Shown here: positions 32,903-44,689 of the stretch, piece after piece
Layout of the letters: each line of letters starts with the position of its first letter
Numbering within the stretch: position 1 is the stretch's first letter
Assembly (NCBI RefSeq): GCF_024323335.1
Contig: NC_066581.1
Span: 185,768,830-185,832,829 of the forward strand
Direction of reading: 5' to 3'
Length of the DNA stretch: 64,000 nt
Source of the DNA: Lathyrus oleraceus
Taxonomy: Eukaryota; Streptophyta; Magnoliopsida; Fabales; Fabaceae
Notes under the pieces: generated by a model
The model's input: the letters and a program-made list of their open reading frames with translations, nothing else
What the model was told of the DNA's origin: nothing
The model's database searches: none
Made by a program: the position numbers and the translations under genes

Positions 32903-34419
32903 GCAATTGGCAAGGTAGAAGCATGATCAAAGCATGTGCATGGATGAAGAGGGCCTCCATGCATGGGCCTGTACAGGCGCATGGAGGGCCCAATTCTGAT
33001 TGGAATTGCAAGCTGATACCAAATGGAATTAAAATGGACGTGCAGAAGTAATGTGATGAGCTCATGCAATGTGTTTTTAATGAGTTTCCAAAAATGCACC
33101 AAGTTGTTCTTCTCTTCGAATATGACATTTTCAAAAATGAAACATAGCCTTATGGGTAATGGTTGGAAAGCTCTTGGTATGAGGATCAATTGTTATGTTG
33201 AACAAAACTTCATTTGGAATTGGTAAATTGGTTAAAATTGATCATAAAGTGCAAGGTGCAAAAGATGTGCATGTGAAAATTTCCAAGATGGCCAAACTTC
33301 AAGCCCTTCTGTTTCAATGATGCAAGCTCCAAATGATAAAAGCTTCAACATAAACGTTGTAGATATTTTCAATAAAATCAATTTGGACTTAAATTTTGCA
33401 TCATTTTGATTTTTTATGAGAAAGTTATGGGCACTTGAAGTTGGACTTTTTCACATTTCAATGCTTTTGGTCCAAAGTGACCTATAATGTTTTGCATTAT
33501 CACATGTATTTCGTTTAGGATTATGAAATTTTTCTCAACATAACAAATTAAGTAGACATATTAAACTTTCCAATTCATTTTATCCCACCCCAAAATCATG
33601 AAAAATGAATGATTTATGGTCTTGGGAAGTTGACCTAAAATTAGGGTTTCAGTCAAAATGACCTATAATGTTTTGAAATGGATGATGACCTTCCAAGCTT
33701 CAAATCAATTTTTGATGAACATTAAAGTTGTTCATATGGTCCTTAAGAACATTTTGTTCTCTTGGGATCATCTCCATTTGACAAACATATCAAAAGTTAG
33801 GTCTCAATGTACTTCAAAATAGTCAGATGAATTGACTGATTAACTTCTCAAGTATATGCCTCAAATCTTGATGAATTAATGATTGAGGACACTTAAATAA
33901 GCTAAAATATGCATTAAATGATGAATGGAATAACTTTCCTTGATTGTATTTGATCATGGGTTGAGGTTGCTTCATGAGCAAGATACAATTGATGCACAGA
34001 TGAATTAGGGTTTCCTTGGGAAACAAGCCTCAAACCCTTTGGTTTGCTTTGATCAAAATGATGATTTGAGATACTTGGGAGGCATATTTGATGGATGAGA
34101 GCTTAGGGAACCATTGTCATGCTTGCTTTCATCTTCACTTGGCCATAACAATGCACAAGATCTCCTAGAAGCTTTGGATCTTGTGATTGCTAAAGCTACA
34201 AAACAAAAGATGGTAGTGACATATTTTTATGCTTTTGGTTAGTAGACAAAAGAAGAAAATAAATAATATACAATTCAAGCATGCTTGGTGATCTCAAACC
34301 AACTCACAAGTGTTCCTACCCAAAGGTAAGGAGCCAAGATGCTATGATTCTTGAGGCAAATGCAAATGCAATGTTATAATGCCATGAGGGATCTTAGCGT
34401 CAAAATTTGGGGTCTTACA

Positions 34420-36106
34420 CATTAGTTGAACCGCGATAGGGATGTGCTATGGAAGTAGAATATCGTCGAGTTTGAAGGTGTAGCCCTCCTCAGCGACCGT
34501 GATATTTACTCTTTCTTCTTCCCTTTTGTTGGTTATGTTTTAGGCTTCTTCTTGAATTCTTTGTGAATTCTTGTTTTGAATAGTTTTTGTTGAAGGTTCA
34601 AAGCATTTCTTCTAAATTTCTGTTTGAAGGTTTTGGGTGTTTTTTGTTGTTGTGAGCCTCTATGAAATTCGCTTGAAGGTTCTTCGAGAGGATATTTGTT
34701 ATGGATTCTTCGAAGGTTAGAGAGAATTGTAAGGTGTGTTAGTTTGAAGGGTTTGTTTTGTTGTGAAGTTTCAAGGTGAAGGTGATGGAGGGTCATTTTT
34801 GGTTGTGAAGAAACGGTTGTGGAGAGAGTTTGGACGAGATTGAAGAGACTCTTTTTGCAGGTTCTGTGTGATTGTTATAGGGTGATGGTGATGGTTTGAA
34901 GGGAATTGTGATTGGAGTTTGGTTGATTAGTTAGGTTCTCCTGGAAAAATGGAAGCGGTTATTCGATTATGAGGGAATGAAGTTGGTTAGTTCTGTTACA
35001 GTTGAGAAGTTGTCGTCGATTTTTGTTGAGGGGTTCTGTTATGTCGAGAAGTTGTCGTTGGCTTTTCTGTGAATTTCTGTTAGAATTTTTGGTAAGAGAC
35101 ACCCTTTTGCTAATTTTGTTAATGGTTTGTTTTGTAGGTTTGGTTGAAGGTTTAAGGGTTGCTAGTTGGAACGGTTGAAGCAAGGTCTTTAAGAAAGGTT
35201 ATTAGAGGAGGGTTCGTTTCCGGCAGGTTCTTTGAAGCAGTTGTGGAGAGAGATTGAAGTTGGTTCTACAGAGTTGTTATAGACAATTAAAGGAGAGCTT
35301 GAGGAGGTTATGTCAAAGAGGTTTTTGAAGATTGGTCTCTTCAAAATGGTTTTGTGAGGATTCGGTTAGAGTTTCGGTTGGAGAAATTTTATACCAATTA
35401 TGTTAGGCGGTTGTTGGTTGGTTTGGAAGTTAGAAAATTTAATTTTGACAGTTATTATTCAGTTATGACAGTTCTGAATTGGAGAGTTTAAAAGGTTCGG
35501 TTCGGTTGGTGATTAAAGTGTGGTTGGATTGAGTTTTTCAACTATAGTATGATGCTAAATTTTTGGTGCTTCTTTTTGTGCAGGTTATGCTAGATTTTTA
35601 TGATAGAAAATATTAAGTATCATGTTCATGCTTGTAATATGGATGTATGTAATGCTCATGTTGAATTGTGGTATTTGGATTAATGAATACTAATAGGTAT
35701 GTATGCTAACATGGTTTGGAATGTTTTGTAGGATATTTGGCCTAAGAGGAGGGTTTGAACAAAGACATATAAGTTGCATATCACTCTTGACGATATGGGA
35801 ACATGATGAAGGCAACATCACTCTTGAAGATCCAAATCAAAGTAGGAACTAGGTTTAGGGATGGGTGGGTTGAATGCACTTTGATGTAATGAATTGGTTT
35901 GGAAATATGTAATTTGAATTGAAAATGGTTATTGGATGTATGTTTGACATTGGTTTATAAGGTGATTCATGAAACAAAGTTGTATGAAATGATTATTGAT
36001 GGAAGATGGAAATTGAGATCTTGACCGAATATGTATCGAGTTTGGGAATTAGGATTTGGTTGACTTTAGTTTATGAAGAAATGCTTAGAAATTTGAATTT
36101 GAATGT
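34420..36106 (-). repeat. LTR sequence G, left fragment
   Basis: Non-coding DNA between B and solo LTR D. It continues across D (same flank at 54075), and the joined sequence ends at 55057 with an LTR terminus in minus orientation, so this is probably the downstream part of that LTR. It is T/G-rich on the plus strand. Its left limit is set by B's insertion, so the true end of G lies outside the window. Membership in one LTR is inference. Confidence 0.5.
36102..36106. repeat. Target-site duplication AATGT, left of solo LTR D
   Basis: Matches 54075-54079. Confidence 0.88.
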
Positions 36107-36464
36107 TGTAGCGGGGTATTCGTTACCATTAGAGATATTGACTAAATCCAAGGTAAATCATACAAGTCGAGTCGCCACCGCACTTCTATTTATCCAAAGG
36201 AATAGTTAGAAAGCGAACAAAAACCTAAAAGTTTTAACAAAAAAACTAGTAAAAGAGAAATAGAGATCTGGGTAAGGGGGTTGGTTATGCAATGGGAAGG
36301 TGTTAGGCACCCAAAACATCCTAGGTACTCCTAGGGAGCCCTTTTCATACTTGTTACAAGGTTGTTGTCTTGTGAAAATTTATTTGTGCAAACATGATTG
36401 AAGATATGAGAAGAGAATATACAAGTTTATTTACATTTTTGTGTTTGGATGGATAAACCCATTG

Positions 36465-36469
36465 CCTAC
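36465..36469. repeat. Target-site duplication CCTAC, left of element C
   Basis: Matches 49516-49520. B's LTR has the uninterrupted site at 29895-29910 (TTGCCTACGTAC). Confidence 0.95.
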
Positions 36470-37111
36470 TGTTGCACCCCAAAATTTTCCCTCTATTTTT
36501 AACTCTAACCAATTTTTTGTTTCACATTCATTTGCATCATCTTCATAGCATAACATTTTTTTCTGTCTTAATATTAGCCGGAATAATTTCTCGGAATTTA
36601 CAAACAGACTGGTCAAATTAACTTTTTAACTGTGCCTAAAATTAGTCAACGAAAAAATGTCAAGTTTAAGTTTGCAAATGTCGGTAACATTAATCTGCGG
36701 TTCACGTGGTTTAATTTGACATGCTAAAAATATTTTTACGACTATTTTTGGTCATATGTTGATCAGTCTGAGCAGTTTAAACGGTCATAATTTTTATTTC
36801 AAAATCCGACCAAACGCTGTATTTTTCCGAGCATTTTGGTGCCCGACTTTTATTTTTTTTGAGTCTATTTATTTTTATATTGGGTCTAGAATAAATAAAT
36901 AGGTTAATTAGTTTTTATTTTAATTTTAACTATTTTAATTATTTAATTTTATTCAGTTTTTAATTTAATATTGGGTCTAGAATAAATAAATAGGTTAATT
37001 AGTTTTTATTTTAATTTTAACTATTTTAATTATTTAACTTTATTCAGTTTTTAATTTAATATTGGGTTTCAAAATAAACTTAGGCCCATTATCATTAACC
37101 TAATTTGTTCC

Positions 37112-37119
37112 TATATATA
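37112..37119 (+). promoter_or_regulatory. TATA box of element C 5' LTR
   Basis: TATATATA in TTCCTATATATATTTACTAG, about 640 bp into the LTR and followed by a GC-richer leader start (GAGGGAGGCCGAAGGAC). Motif and position only. Confidence 0.55.
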
Positions 37120-39160
37120 TTTACTAGCATGACTGATAGAGGGAGGCCGAAGGACAGAACGAAAAAGAGAAACTGAGAGTGGCTGATCTATACTATCGTA
37201 CACACAGTTTGGTAATAGTTTATATATGATATATACTTTATCTATTTTGTTGATATATTTGATTATGTTTTCGGATCGGATCGTGTCAATACGTCGTTTT
37301 CACATATACGTGTATGAGGCGTGACATTTGTGTTATCCGATCCAGTTGCGATGATCGCAATTTTGCGCTAGCAACGCCGTTGTTTTTTTTAATTCATTTT
37401 TTTATATATATACATATATTTAGATCTGCACATTTTTTTCATAACTAACTACCCTGATTTTTCCTAAACCCTGACAATTTCGCCACAAACTCTAAATTTA
37501 AAACCTAAAACTTTAACCGTGTTGTTTCCTCTAAACCATAAACCTTTTCTTAAACCTTAACAAACCTTATTATTATTTCCAATTTTCGCTCATATTTATG
37601 TTATTCATACACTGTAACTGCTTCGCCCTTGTAATATTTTAAGTTTTAACTTGTAATATTTTCAGTTTTACTTTTCGCCATCTTTATTATGTAACTGCAC
37701 CAAAGCGTTCTAATAATTAGGGTTTTATTTTCTGCCATTGATTTTCTGCCATTTTATTTTTCTGCCATTTAAATTCCTGCCATTGATCCTATATTAACTA
37801 CGTGGTTTAGTAATGTAGGGCGTGAAAACCTACTAAATTAATTATTTAATATTTTTCTATAACCTTTATATTTTTTGTAAATAAATAATAAATACTAACT
37901 ATTTTAATAACTTTTTTTTATTACTTACTTATAATAATAAATCTTTATATATTTTGTAAATAAAATCTAATTGACCATCTTTCTAATTGAATAATAATAA
38001 TAAACCTATTAATCTAATAATTTGATATTTTCTATAATCTTTATTTATTTTGTAAATAACTAACTTAATATTTTTCATATAACTCTTTTATTTTATAATT
38101 TGTACATTAATATATTTTAAATTCTTTTATTATTACTAATTTATTTTAAACTCATATTTTTCTAATAACTTCTAAAAAAATCTAACTTGTTTAACTTAAA
38201 ATAATTTCTTTTAAAATTCTAACCTTTTTATTATCACTTTATTATTATTGTTATTTTATTATTGCTTTATTACCATTGTTTATTTATTATTATTATTATT
38301 TGCTTTTATCTATTCTATTTTTGCTTCATTATATTCCTTATTTTAATTTTGTTTTATTTATAATATTAGGAACAAATGTATAGGTTGTAAATTTATTCTT
38401 TCTCGCCTGATTATTATGTATCTGTCCCATAGCCATGTAATAGTTTAGGAATTTATTTTTCTTGCTTTTATTTTTGTAAATATTTATTGCGTGGTTAGTA
38501 ATTTAGGGAGTGCAAAAAACTAACTGTAAATAATTGAACTTAGAAAATTAAATTCAAGACAAATATCTGAAAAATAACACTCACACACGTAAGTCGATCT
38601 TTGATCGCCATCTGTACTTCCTAGGGTATTCCTCTTGGTTGCCTTCTTTAAATGGTCAAGTCTCTCAAAAATAGGGGTGTCTTAAGCAAAGTCCCTTCAA
38701 ACAGAAAAATCATCAAGTCCCTATAAACTTAAAAGATCAAGTCCCTACGAGGTTGCCTACGATATAATGATCTTGTCCCTTCGGTAAATATGATGATAGT
38801 CCCTACGAGTTGCTAAAGACACCCCTTATGTTGCCTTCATTGACCATACGATGACCCTACGCCCGTCCCTTAAACACATCCAAGGTAATGACTACCTATT
38901 CCTTAATAATAGGGACAGTCTTACCATTGAAAGAATATGCGAGAACACGAAAGACTTAATCTAGGGTAGGTATCTCATAGTTACTTGCTCACACTTTTCA
39001 AAATTACTTTTACACCTCACAATTTCTAAACTAGGCTTTGTATACACCCATACGAGGGTCATTACAAAGTACTTAAAGAAATTTTTCTAATCACACACTA
39101 CACTCTTGCAAACAAACAAAGTGAGCTAAGTAACTAAGAGCCCATGGATAACCATGGATA

Positions 39161-39188
39161 TAAAGGGTGCTAATACCTTCCCTTTGTA
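39161..39188 (+). other. Conserved U5 hairpin (element C)
   Basis: AAAGGG and CCCTTT arms around GTGCTAATACCTT; the stem could extend outward through a U-G pair and further A-U pairs. Counterpart of 12961-12988 in A. Confidence 0.55.
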
Positions 39189-39332
39189 TAACCTACCCCC
39201 CGAACTCAAAATCTTTTTAAGGTCTTTCCTGTTCTTTTATGTCCTTTCCTTTTGGATAAAATAAAAGTCGGTGGCGACTCTTGCTATCCGCAACATTTAA
39301 CTAAAGTCAGTTCTCCCACTGTGTTACAGAAC

Positions 39333-39350
39333 TGGCGACTCTGCTGGGGA
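39333..39350 (+). promoter_or_regulatory. Primer binding site of element C (tRNA-Arg type)
   Basis: TGGCGACTCTGCTGGGGA, 4 nt after the 5' LTR, identical to A. Confidence 0.85.
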
Positions 39351-40053
39351 TTTAATAAAAGAGGGGTACCCTTAGGAATTAGATCACTTTAAAATTGTTT
39401 GCCTTGTTTGCTTTATACTTATCTGTTGGGTGCTCTTATGTGTGAAAGACCCTAACCCGGATCTAGTGTACCTTAGGTAAATGGCAATAGACCAAGGAAA
39501 CTGTACGGCGTATATCGATATGGTTGATCTGGTGGCCATAGTTAGTGTGACTTCTTGGTTGGTGCTTATGTTCCTTAAGCAAGTTGAGGATAATATGAGG
39601 CTGCCATATGTTGTCAATACACTAACTGACTTTTAAAACCCTAGTCATCCCATCTTGGCCTTTAGAAAGTAGTGAGATAACCGACTTTGGTGAAGACTGA
39701 AGTTGGTTGATACTCGATACTACACTCATTGAGATTCTAAACTTGGAGGGTTTTGGTTGGCAAGTAAGTTGCCTACTGAACAACCACCCTTGTGAAGGAT
39801 CAATGATTTTGAGATCCCTTAGAACCTGGTTACTTTTGTAGGACAGGATGAATCAACTAAACTTCAGGGGAGGGTACTTACCTTTAAACCTCATGCAAGC
39901 CTTCAAACCTAGGGCTATTGTGTGACTTGTTTGTGTGTGCCACATGTTTGTGATTGAGCATAACATCATAGCATCATCATGCATCATAAACATAGCATTT
40001 TCACTAACCATTTCAAGGACCAAAGGATTTATCTTTGTTCTTTGTTGCAGGTC
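39351..40053 (+). other. Element C leader (5' UTR)
   Basis: About 700 bp with block-wise similarity to A's leader (for example ACCCGGATCTAGTGTACC). An in-frame ATG at 39979 lies upstream of the ORF1 start, but the 25 residues it would add are not shared with A. Confidence 0.7.
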
Positions 40054-41391
40054 ATGGCTTCTGCTCGTAGGAATACTATCCGGATCAACTTTGTAGGAAT
40101 ACCTCCTAAGCTTAAGGAATTGGTCTCTCAAGTTTCTGAAAACTCCCAGTTCATCAAGAGGCATGGTCACCTACTGGATCTAGTCACTTCAGGGTTCAAT
40201 GAAGACATGATGAGTGTCCTGTTTCAGTTCTTTGACCCTAAACATCATTGCTTCACATTTCCCGACTATCAGCTGGTTCCTACAATGGAAGAGTTCTCCA
40301 AGCTTCTGGGTATACCTATTCTTGATCAGAAACCCTTCACAGGCTTGGAAAAAGAGCCTAAACCTGAAGTCATTGCTGCAGCCTTACATTTAAAGAAATC
40401 AGACATTGTCCTAGAAACAAGGAGTGGAGTTAAGGGTATTCTTGCTAAGGTATTGATGGAGAAAGCTCAAGTATTCCTGAAGGCTATGAGTTATGATGCT
40501 TTTGAGGAGATCTTAGCCCTATTGATTTATGGCTTAGTACTGTTCCCCAATCCAGACCAGTTCATAGACGTACACGCCATCAACATATTTCTGACTCGCA
40601 ATCCAGTGCCTACATTACTTGGAGACATCTTACACTCTCTTCATACCCGTACTACGAAGGCACGAGGAACTCTGATGTGTTGCATACCTCTATTATCTAG
40701 GTGGTTTATTTCTCACCTTCCTCGATCAGTGGTGAAGAATGAACAAGGGTTCAGGTGGTCCAAGAGGATTATGTCACTTTCTCATTCAGATATTCGTTGG
40801 TGCTCTAGATCTATGGAGAATGTTACCATCATTGACCGTTGTGGGGAGTTCCCTAATGTGCCACTCCTTGGCATAAGAGGGGGCATTACCTACAACCCTT
40901 CTTTAGCTCTACGTCAGTTTGGTTACGCTCGGACTGATGGTCCTCATGACATGCTTATTCAGGGTATTGTGTTCGACTACGACAACGATCTTCAAGGTTA
41001 CCGTCAAAGGTTCATACGAGCATGGGGTAAAGTGAACAAGGTTGACAGCAAGACTCTGGAACCCAAGTACACTATTCCTATGGAACCATATCTCAGATGG
41101 GTACGATCTCGTGCTCAGACTCTTATGATGCCATATCCTGCTATCCTGCCAGTTACCATGGAGCCTGTTGCTGAAGGAGATACTTCTTACATCATTCTTC
41201 ATCCAGACATGCCCACTGACATGGAAGAGTTACAGAGGCCCTGGATCCAGTTGAAGGAGCAAAGAGATACTTTTGAGACTCATTACAAGGCAAGTCAGGA
41301 AAGAATCCTGGAGCTAACAAAACAACTTCACGAGGAGCGGAATCTCAACTCATACCTCAACACAAAGAGGAAACGTCCATGGGAGACTTAA
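40054..41391 (+). CDS. Element C ORF1 protein, 445 residues, intact
   Basis: Close homologue of A's ORF1 and the only intact full-length ORF in this element. The start is the ATG at 40054 (MASARRNTIRIN), aligned with A's MAPRKTIRIN. Core phrases CFTFPDYQLVPTMEEF, LLGIPILDQKPF, FPNPDQFIDV and NPVPTLLGDILHSLHTRT are conserved. The C-terminal charged coiled coil is complete and ends RPWET. No stop or frameshift. Its survival in an element that has lost Gag, RT and integrase could mean it is useful in trans, or only that C is young. Confidence 0.9.
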   Translation: MASARRNTIRINFVGIPPKLKELVSQVSENSQFIKRHGHLLDLVTSGFNEDMMSVLFQFFDPKHHCFTFPDYQLVPTMEEFSKLLGIPILDQKPFTGLEKEPKPEVIAAALHLKKSDIVLETRSGVKGILAKVLMEKAQVFLKAMSYDAFEEILALLIYGLVLFPNPDQFIDVHAINIFLTRNPVPTLLGDILHSLHTRTTKARGTLMCCIPLLSRWFISHLPRSVVKNEQGFRWSKRIMSLSHSDIRWCSRSMENVTIIDRCGEFPNVPLLGIRGGITYNPSLALRQFGYARTDGPHDMLIQGIVFDYDNDLQGYRQRFIRAWGKVNKVDSKTLEPKYTIPMEPYLRWVRSRAQTLMMPYPAILPVTMEPVAEGDTSYIILHPDMPTDMEELQRPWIQLKEQRDTFETHYKASQERILELTKQLHEERNLNSYLNTKRKRPWET

Positions 41392-41601
41392 AACCCCATT
41401 TTTTGTATTCATTTCATTTTTATTGTAAGCCCAAGGGGCAAACAAGTTTATTACTAATAAAAGTTTACTTTTTGGTGGTTTAAACAAATTTAAATCCTAC
41501 GGTCCTTGAAAACATTGCATAAGCATCTACATACCATATTATTGCATCACAGGTTTCTTATGAACAGGTATCTTATCTTCTCGCTGTTTATTTCAGCAGA
41601 A
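41392..41601 (+). other. ORF1-gag spacer of element C
   Basis: 210 bp, similar in length and content to A's spacer, including CTAATAAAAG near 41455 and an AACAGGTAT-type sequence before the gag ATG. Confidence 0.5.
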
Positions 41602-43146
41602 ATGGCTCTTGAACAGACTGTCAAGATCACTTCCAAGGGTCCTATCAAAATTACTGTTGAAGGCCTGGTGAAGACTGTTGCTGAAGTTAGAGTGCCTCCC
41701 ATGATTATTACCACTCCTGGCCATATTCCTTATACTTCTGATAAAGCTATACCCTGGAATTACGGTTCTGATGTTTATATCCATGGTGTTAAGCAGGAAC
41801 CTTTGACTGATACACTTGTTACTGATGATAACCTTGATGTTGATAATATTGCTGGATCTAGTAAGATCACCAGAAGTGGAAGAATTTTCTCTCCTCCAGC
41901 TACCTCAAAAAATACAGTTCTTCCAACTACTACCTCCACTTCTGAGCCAAGTACTGATGCTCGAGGCAAAGGTCCTGTGGTTGAACCTGTGCAAGCTGAA
42001 GCACCGACTGCTGAAAATCTCTCTAAACAGATGGGAGAAGTGCTGAAGATCATTCGTAAGAGTGATTATGATATTGTTGACCAGTTGGGGCATACTCCCT
42101 CCAAAATTTCCATGTTGTCTTTATTGCTGTGTTCCGAGGCTCATGCTAAAGCCTTGATCAAATTCTTAAGGACTGCTCATGTACCAAATGAAATTTCTGT
42201 GGATCAATTTGAAAATTGTGTTGCACATCTGACTTATGATAATGGGTTAGGTTTTTCTGATGCTGACTTGACTCCTGCCAAAAGAAACCATAACAGAGCT
42301 TTACATATCTCCATTGAATGTAGGGGCACTACCTTGTCTCATGTGTTGATAGACAATGGCTCTTCATTGAATGTACTTCCCAAAGAGGTTTTGAACAAGC
42401 TCAGTCCTGAAGATGCTGTGTTAAGATCAAGTAATATAGTGGTGAGAGCCTTTGATGGTTCAAGAAGAGTGGTGCATGGAGAAATAGATCTCCCGATCAA
42501 AGTAGGCTCTCAAGTCTTCGATTCTACCTTCTATGTAATGGGTATTCGTCCTGTGTACTCTTGTTTGCTTGGGCGCCCCTGGATCCACGGGGCAGGTGCT
42601 GTGACCTCCACTCTACATCAGAAGTTGAGATATCCAGTGAAGGGAAAGATCGTAACTGTTTATGGAGAGGAAAAATATATGGTCAGTCATGTGAATACAT
42701 TTAAGTATGTTGAAGTGGAAGGTGAATATGTTGAGACTCCTTGCCAGACATTTGAAGTAGTTCCTTGGGTCGTTCCCGCTACTGAAGCTCCTCCTGTGGT
42801 TAAAAGAGTTCCTGTGGTTACCAGAGTACCTCCTACAATGGCTTCCCTCAAAGATGCTAGAGCTGTGGTTGAAGAAGGTGGTTGCACTATTTGGGGTCAG
42901 CTTCCCAACATTCCTTACAAGTCTGACAAGTTTGGTTTGGGTTTCACTGCAGAGTCCTAGAAGGCTGTTCGTCGTGCTCGTGCTGTTCGTATCACCAATC
43001 CAGGGAACATGAAAGATCAAATCAATGCTGTGGGTGACTATAATGAAGACTACAACTTGGATAACTGGATTTTTCCTACTGTGGGTGATGGGCTCAACAA
43101 TTGGAAGACTGAAGACGTTATTCCTATCTCCTTTAGTCAGGAGTAA
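41602..43146 (+). pseudogene. Element C remnant gag-pro: Gag deleted, protease kept, one stop
   Basis: Starts MALEQTVK like A's Gag, then after eight residues jumps to the linker before protease, removing the Gag domain and zinc knuckle (about 1.62 kb of A, 15415-17035). The junction lies in similar sequence (GTCAAGAT versus GTGAAGAT) and keeps frame. The retropepsin region is complete: DNGSS at residues 251-255, then SCLLGRPWIHGA. A TAG at 42958-42960 stops it; the same frame continues to TAA 43144-43146, which overlaps the intron donor as in A. It cannot build particles; whether the protease fragment could fold is unknown. Confidence 0.9.
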
Positions 43147-43375
43147 ATACTATTACTATGTTGTTATTTTTAAGTTTGTAATTAAACTTTTAAGCCTTGT
43201 GCCTTACCCGGGGCACAATGGTATGCTTGTTTCGGGATGTCATTTCATTTGCATACTTCATTCAATAAAAATCAATGGACGTTTCGTTTTCGTAAATATT
43301 GGGCTCTTTGTTTTTCTTTTATTTTATTTTCATCAGCTATGTGTTCTTACACACACCCACATCACTAAAATGCAG
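43143..43375 (+). other. Predicted gag-pro/pol intron of element C (233 bp)
   Basis: Donor GTAAAT at 43143 overlaps stop TAA 43144-43146; acceptor ..CTAAAATGCAG ends at 43375. Frames join in phase. It contains AATAAA at 43264-43269, at the same relative place as in A. Confidence 0.82.
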
Positions 43376-44689
43376 ATCCTCATCCACTCTGGATCCTGTT
43401 GATAACAGTTCTACTATTGCCAATTATAATTTCGAGAATCCGATCTATCAACCTGAAGATGGAAAGGATGAAGATTGTGAAGTACCTGTAGAGCTTGCTA
43501 GGTTATTACAACAAGAAGAGAAAGTTACACAGCCGCATGAGGAATCAATTGAGGTTGTAAATCTGGGTACTGAAGTAGACAAGAAAGAAGTCAAAATAGG
43601 AGCAGGCTTGGAAAACAGTGTCAAAGAAAGATTGAGTCGGATGTTACGTGACTATGTAGAGGTTTTCGCTGGAAAAATCAAGAGATGATATGGAATGATG
43701 AATGTCAAGAAGCTTTTGACAAAATCAAGAAGTATCTCCAAGAACCTATAAATCTGATGCCACCAGTTGAAGGAAGACCTCTAATCATGTATTTGACCGT
43801 GTTAGAAAATTCAATAGGGTGTGTGTTGGGGCAACATGACGAGTCTGGTCGAAAAGAGCATGCAATATACTACCTTAGCAAAAGGTACCGACTGTGAAAC
43901 AAGATACTCCCAGCTCGAGAAAGCTTGCTATGCTTTGGCTTAGGCTGCTCGCCGACTAAGACAGTATATGTTGAATCATACCACTTTATTGATTTCTAAG
44001 ATGGATCTTATCAAATATACATCTGAGAAACCTGCTCTCTCCGGAAGAACAACAAGATGATTGCTGAACTCTGCACGCAGTTCAAAATAAAACACCATAA
44101 CTCTTCTCCGTACCAGCCAAAGATGAATGGCGCCGTGGAGGCTGCTAATAAGAATATTAAGAAGATCATACAAAAGATGATAGTAACATACAAAGACTGG
44201 TATGAGATGTTACCCTTTGCTCTTCATGGTTATCGCACTGCAGTGCGCACTTTGACAGGGGCAACTCCTTTCTCTTTGGTCTACGGAATGGAAGCCGTGT
44301 TACCAGTGGAAGTTCAGATTCCCTCTCTAAGAATCATGAAAGAGGCAGGTTTAGACGAGGATGAATGGATTCAGACTCGACTCAACCAGATAAATTTGAT
44401 TGATGAGAAGAGGTTGGCATCTATTTGTCATGGTCAGATGTACCAGAAACGGATGATCAAAGCTTTCAATAAGAAGGTTAAGCCAAAGGTATATCAGGCT
44501 GGTGACTTGGTAATCAAGCGTATCATACTACCACAGGGTGATCCTAGGGGCAAGTGGACTCCTACATATGAAGGACCATTTATGGTCAAAAGAGTATTCT
44601 CAGGAGGTGCCATGATGCTTACTACTATGGAGGGTGAAGACTTTCCACAGCCTGTAAACGCAGACATAGTTAAAAAATACTACGCATAA
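43376..44689 (+). pseudogene. Element C remnant pol: RT N-terminus, RNase H piece, integrase C-terminus
   Basis: Three collinear pieces of the A-type pol. 43376 to about 43672 is the pre-RT region. A deletion of about 855 bp removes all catalytic RT motifs and shifts frame. About 43673-44047 is RT connection and RNase H, with a 2-bp loss near 43885 and a TAG in place of a conserved Trp near 43940. A deletion of about 1.3 kb then removes the second RNase H and the first two integrase catalytic residues. 44048-44689 is the integrase C-terminal half with the conserved glutamate in MNGAVEAANKN and an intact GPF-type tail ending VKKYYA. Not functional. Confidence 0.92.

Larger units (their letters stand above)
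1..34419 (-). mobile_element. Element B: old Tat/Ogre-type LTR retrotransposon, cut by the window edge and by two insertions
   Basis: Read right to left, this is one element: 5' LTR 29534-34419, primer site 29510-29527, leader, ORF1, gag-pro, intron, pol, repeat-rich 3' UTR, polypurine tract 225-238 and the first 224 bp of the 3' LTR. Element A interrupts gag and solo LTR H interrupts pol. The 224 bp shared by the two LTRs differ at about 8 sites by eye (about 3.6%), so B is older than A and C. Its right target flank begins CATTA; the left duplication lies outside the window. Gag-pol carries nine in-frame stops but, apart from the insertions, no frameshift that I could find. Confidence 0.92.
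29534..34419 (-). repeat. Element B 5' LTR, 4886 bp
   Basis: Minus strand starts TGTAAGACCCC (34419) and ends CCCGCTACA (29534). Its length is in the usual Ogre LTR range. It has a TATA box near 32895, an AAG microsatellite, and the shared U5 hairpin core (29722-29740) and primer-like 10-mer (29595-29604, last base changed). No gene is seen; small frames such as 30050-30304 (plus) and 32004-32474 (minus) have no domain signal. Confidence 0.92.
36470..39328 (+). repeat. Element C 5' LTR, 2859 bp
   Basis: Starts TGTTGCACCCC and ends GTGTTACA. Very AT-rich (ATT/TTA runs at 37850-38350), which explains the lack of open frames. TATATATA at 37112-37119. It lacks 50 bp present in the 3' LTR at 46967-47016. 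Confidence 0.95.
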
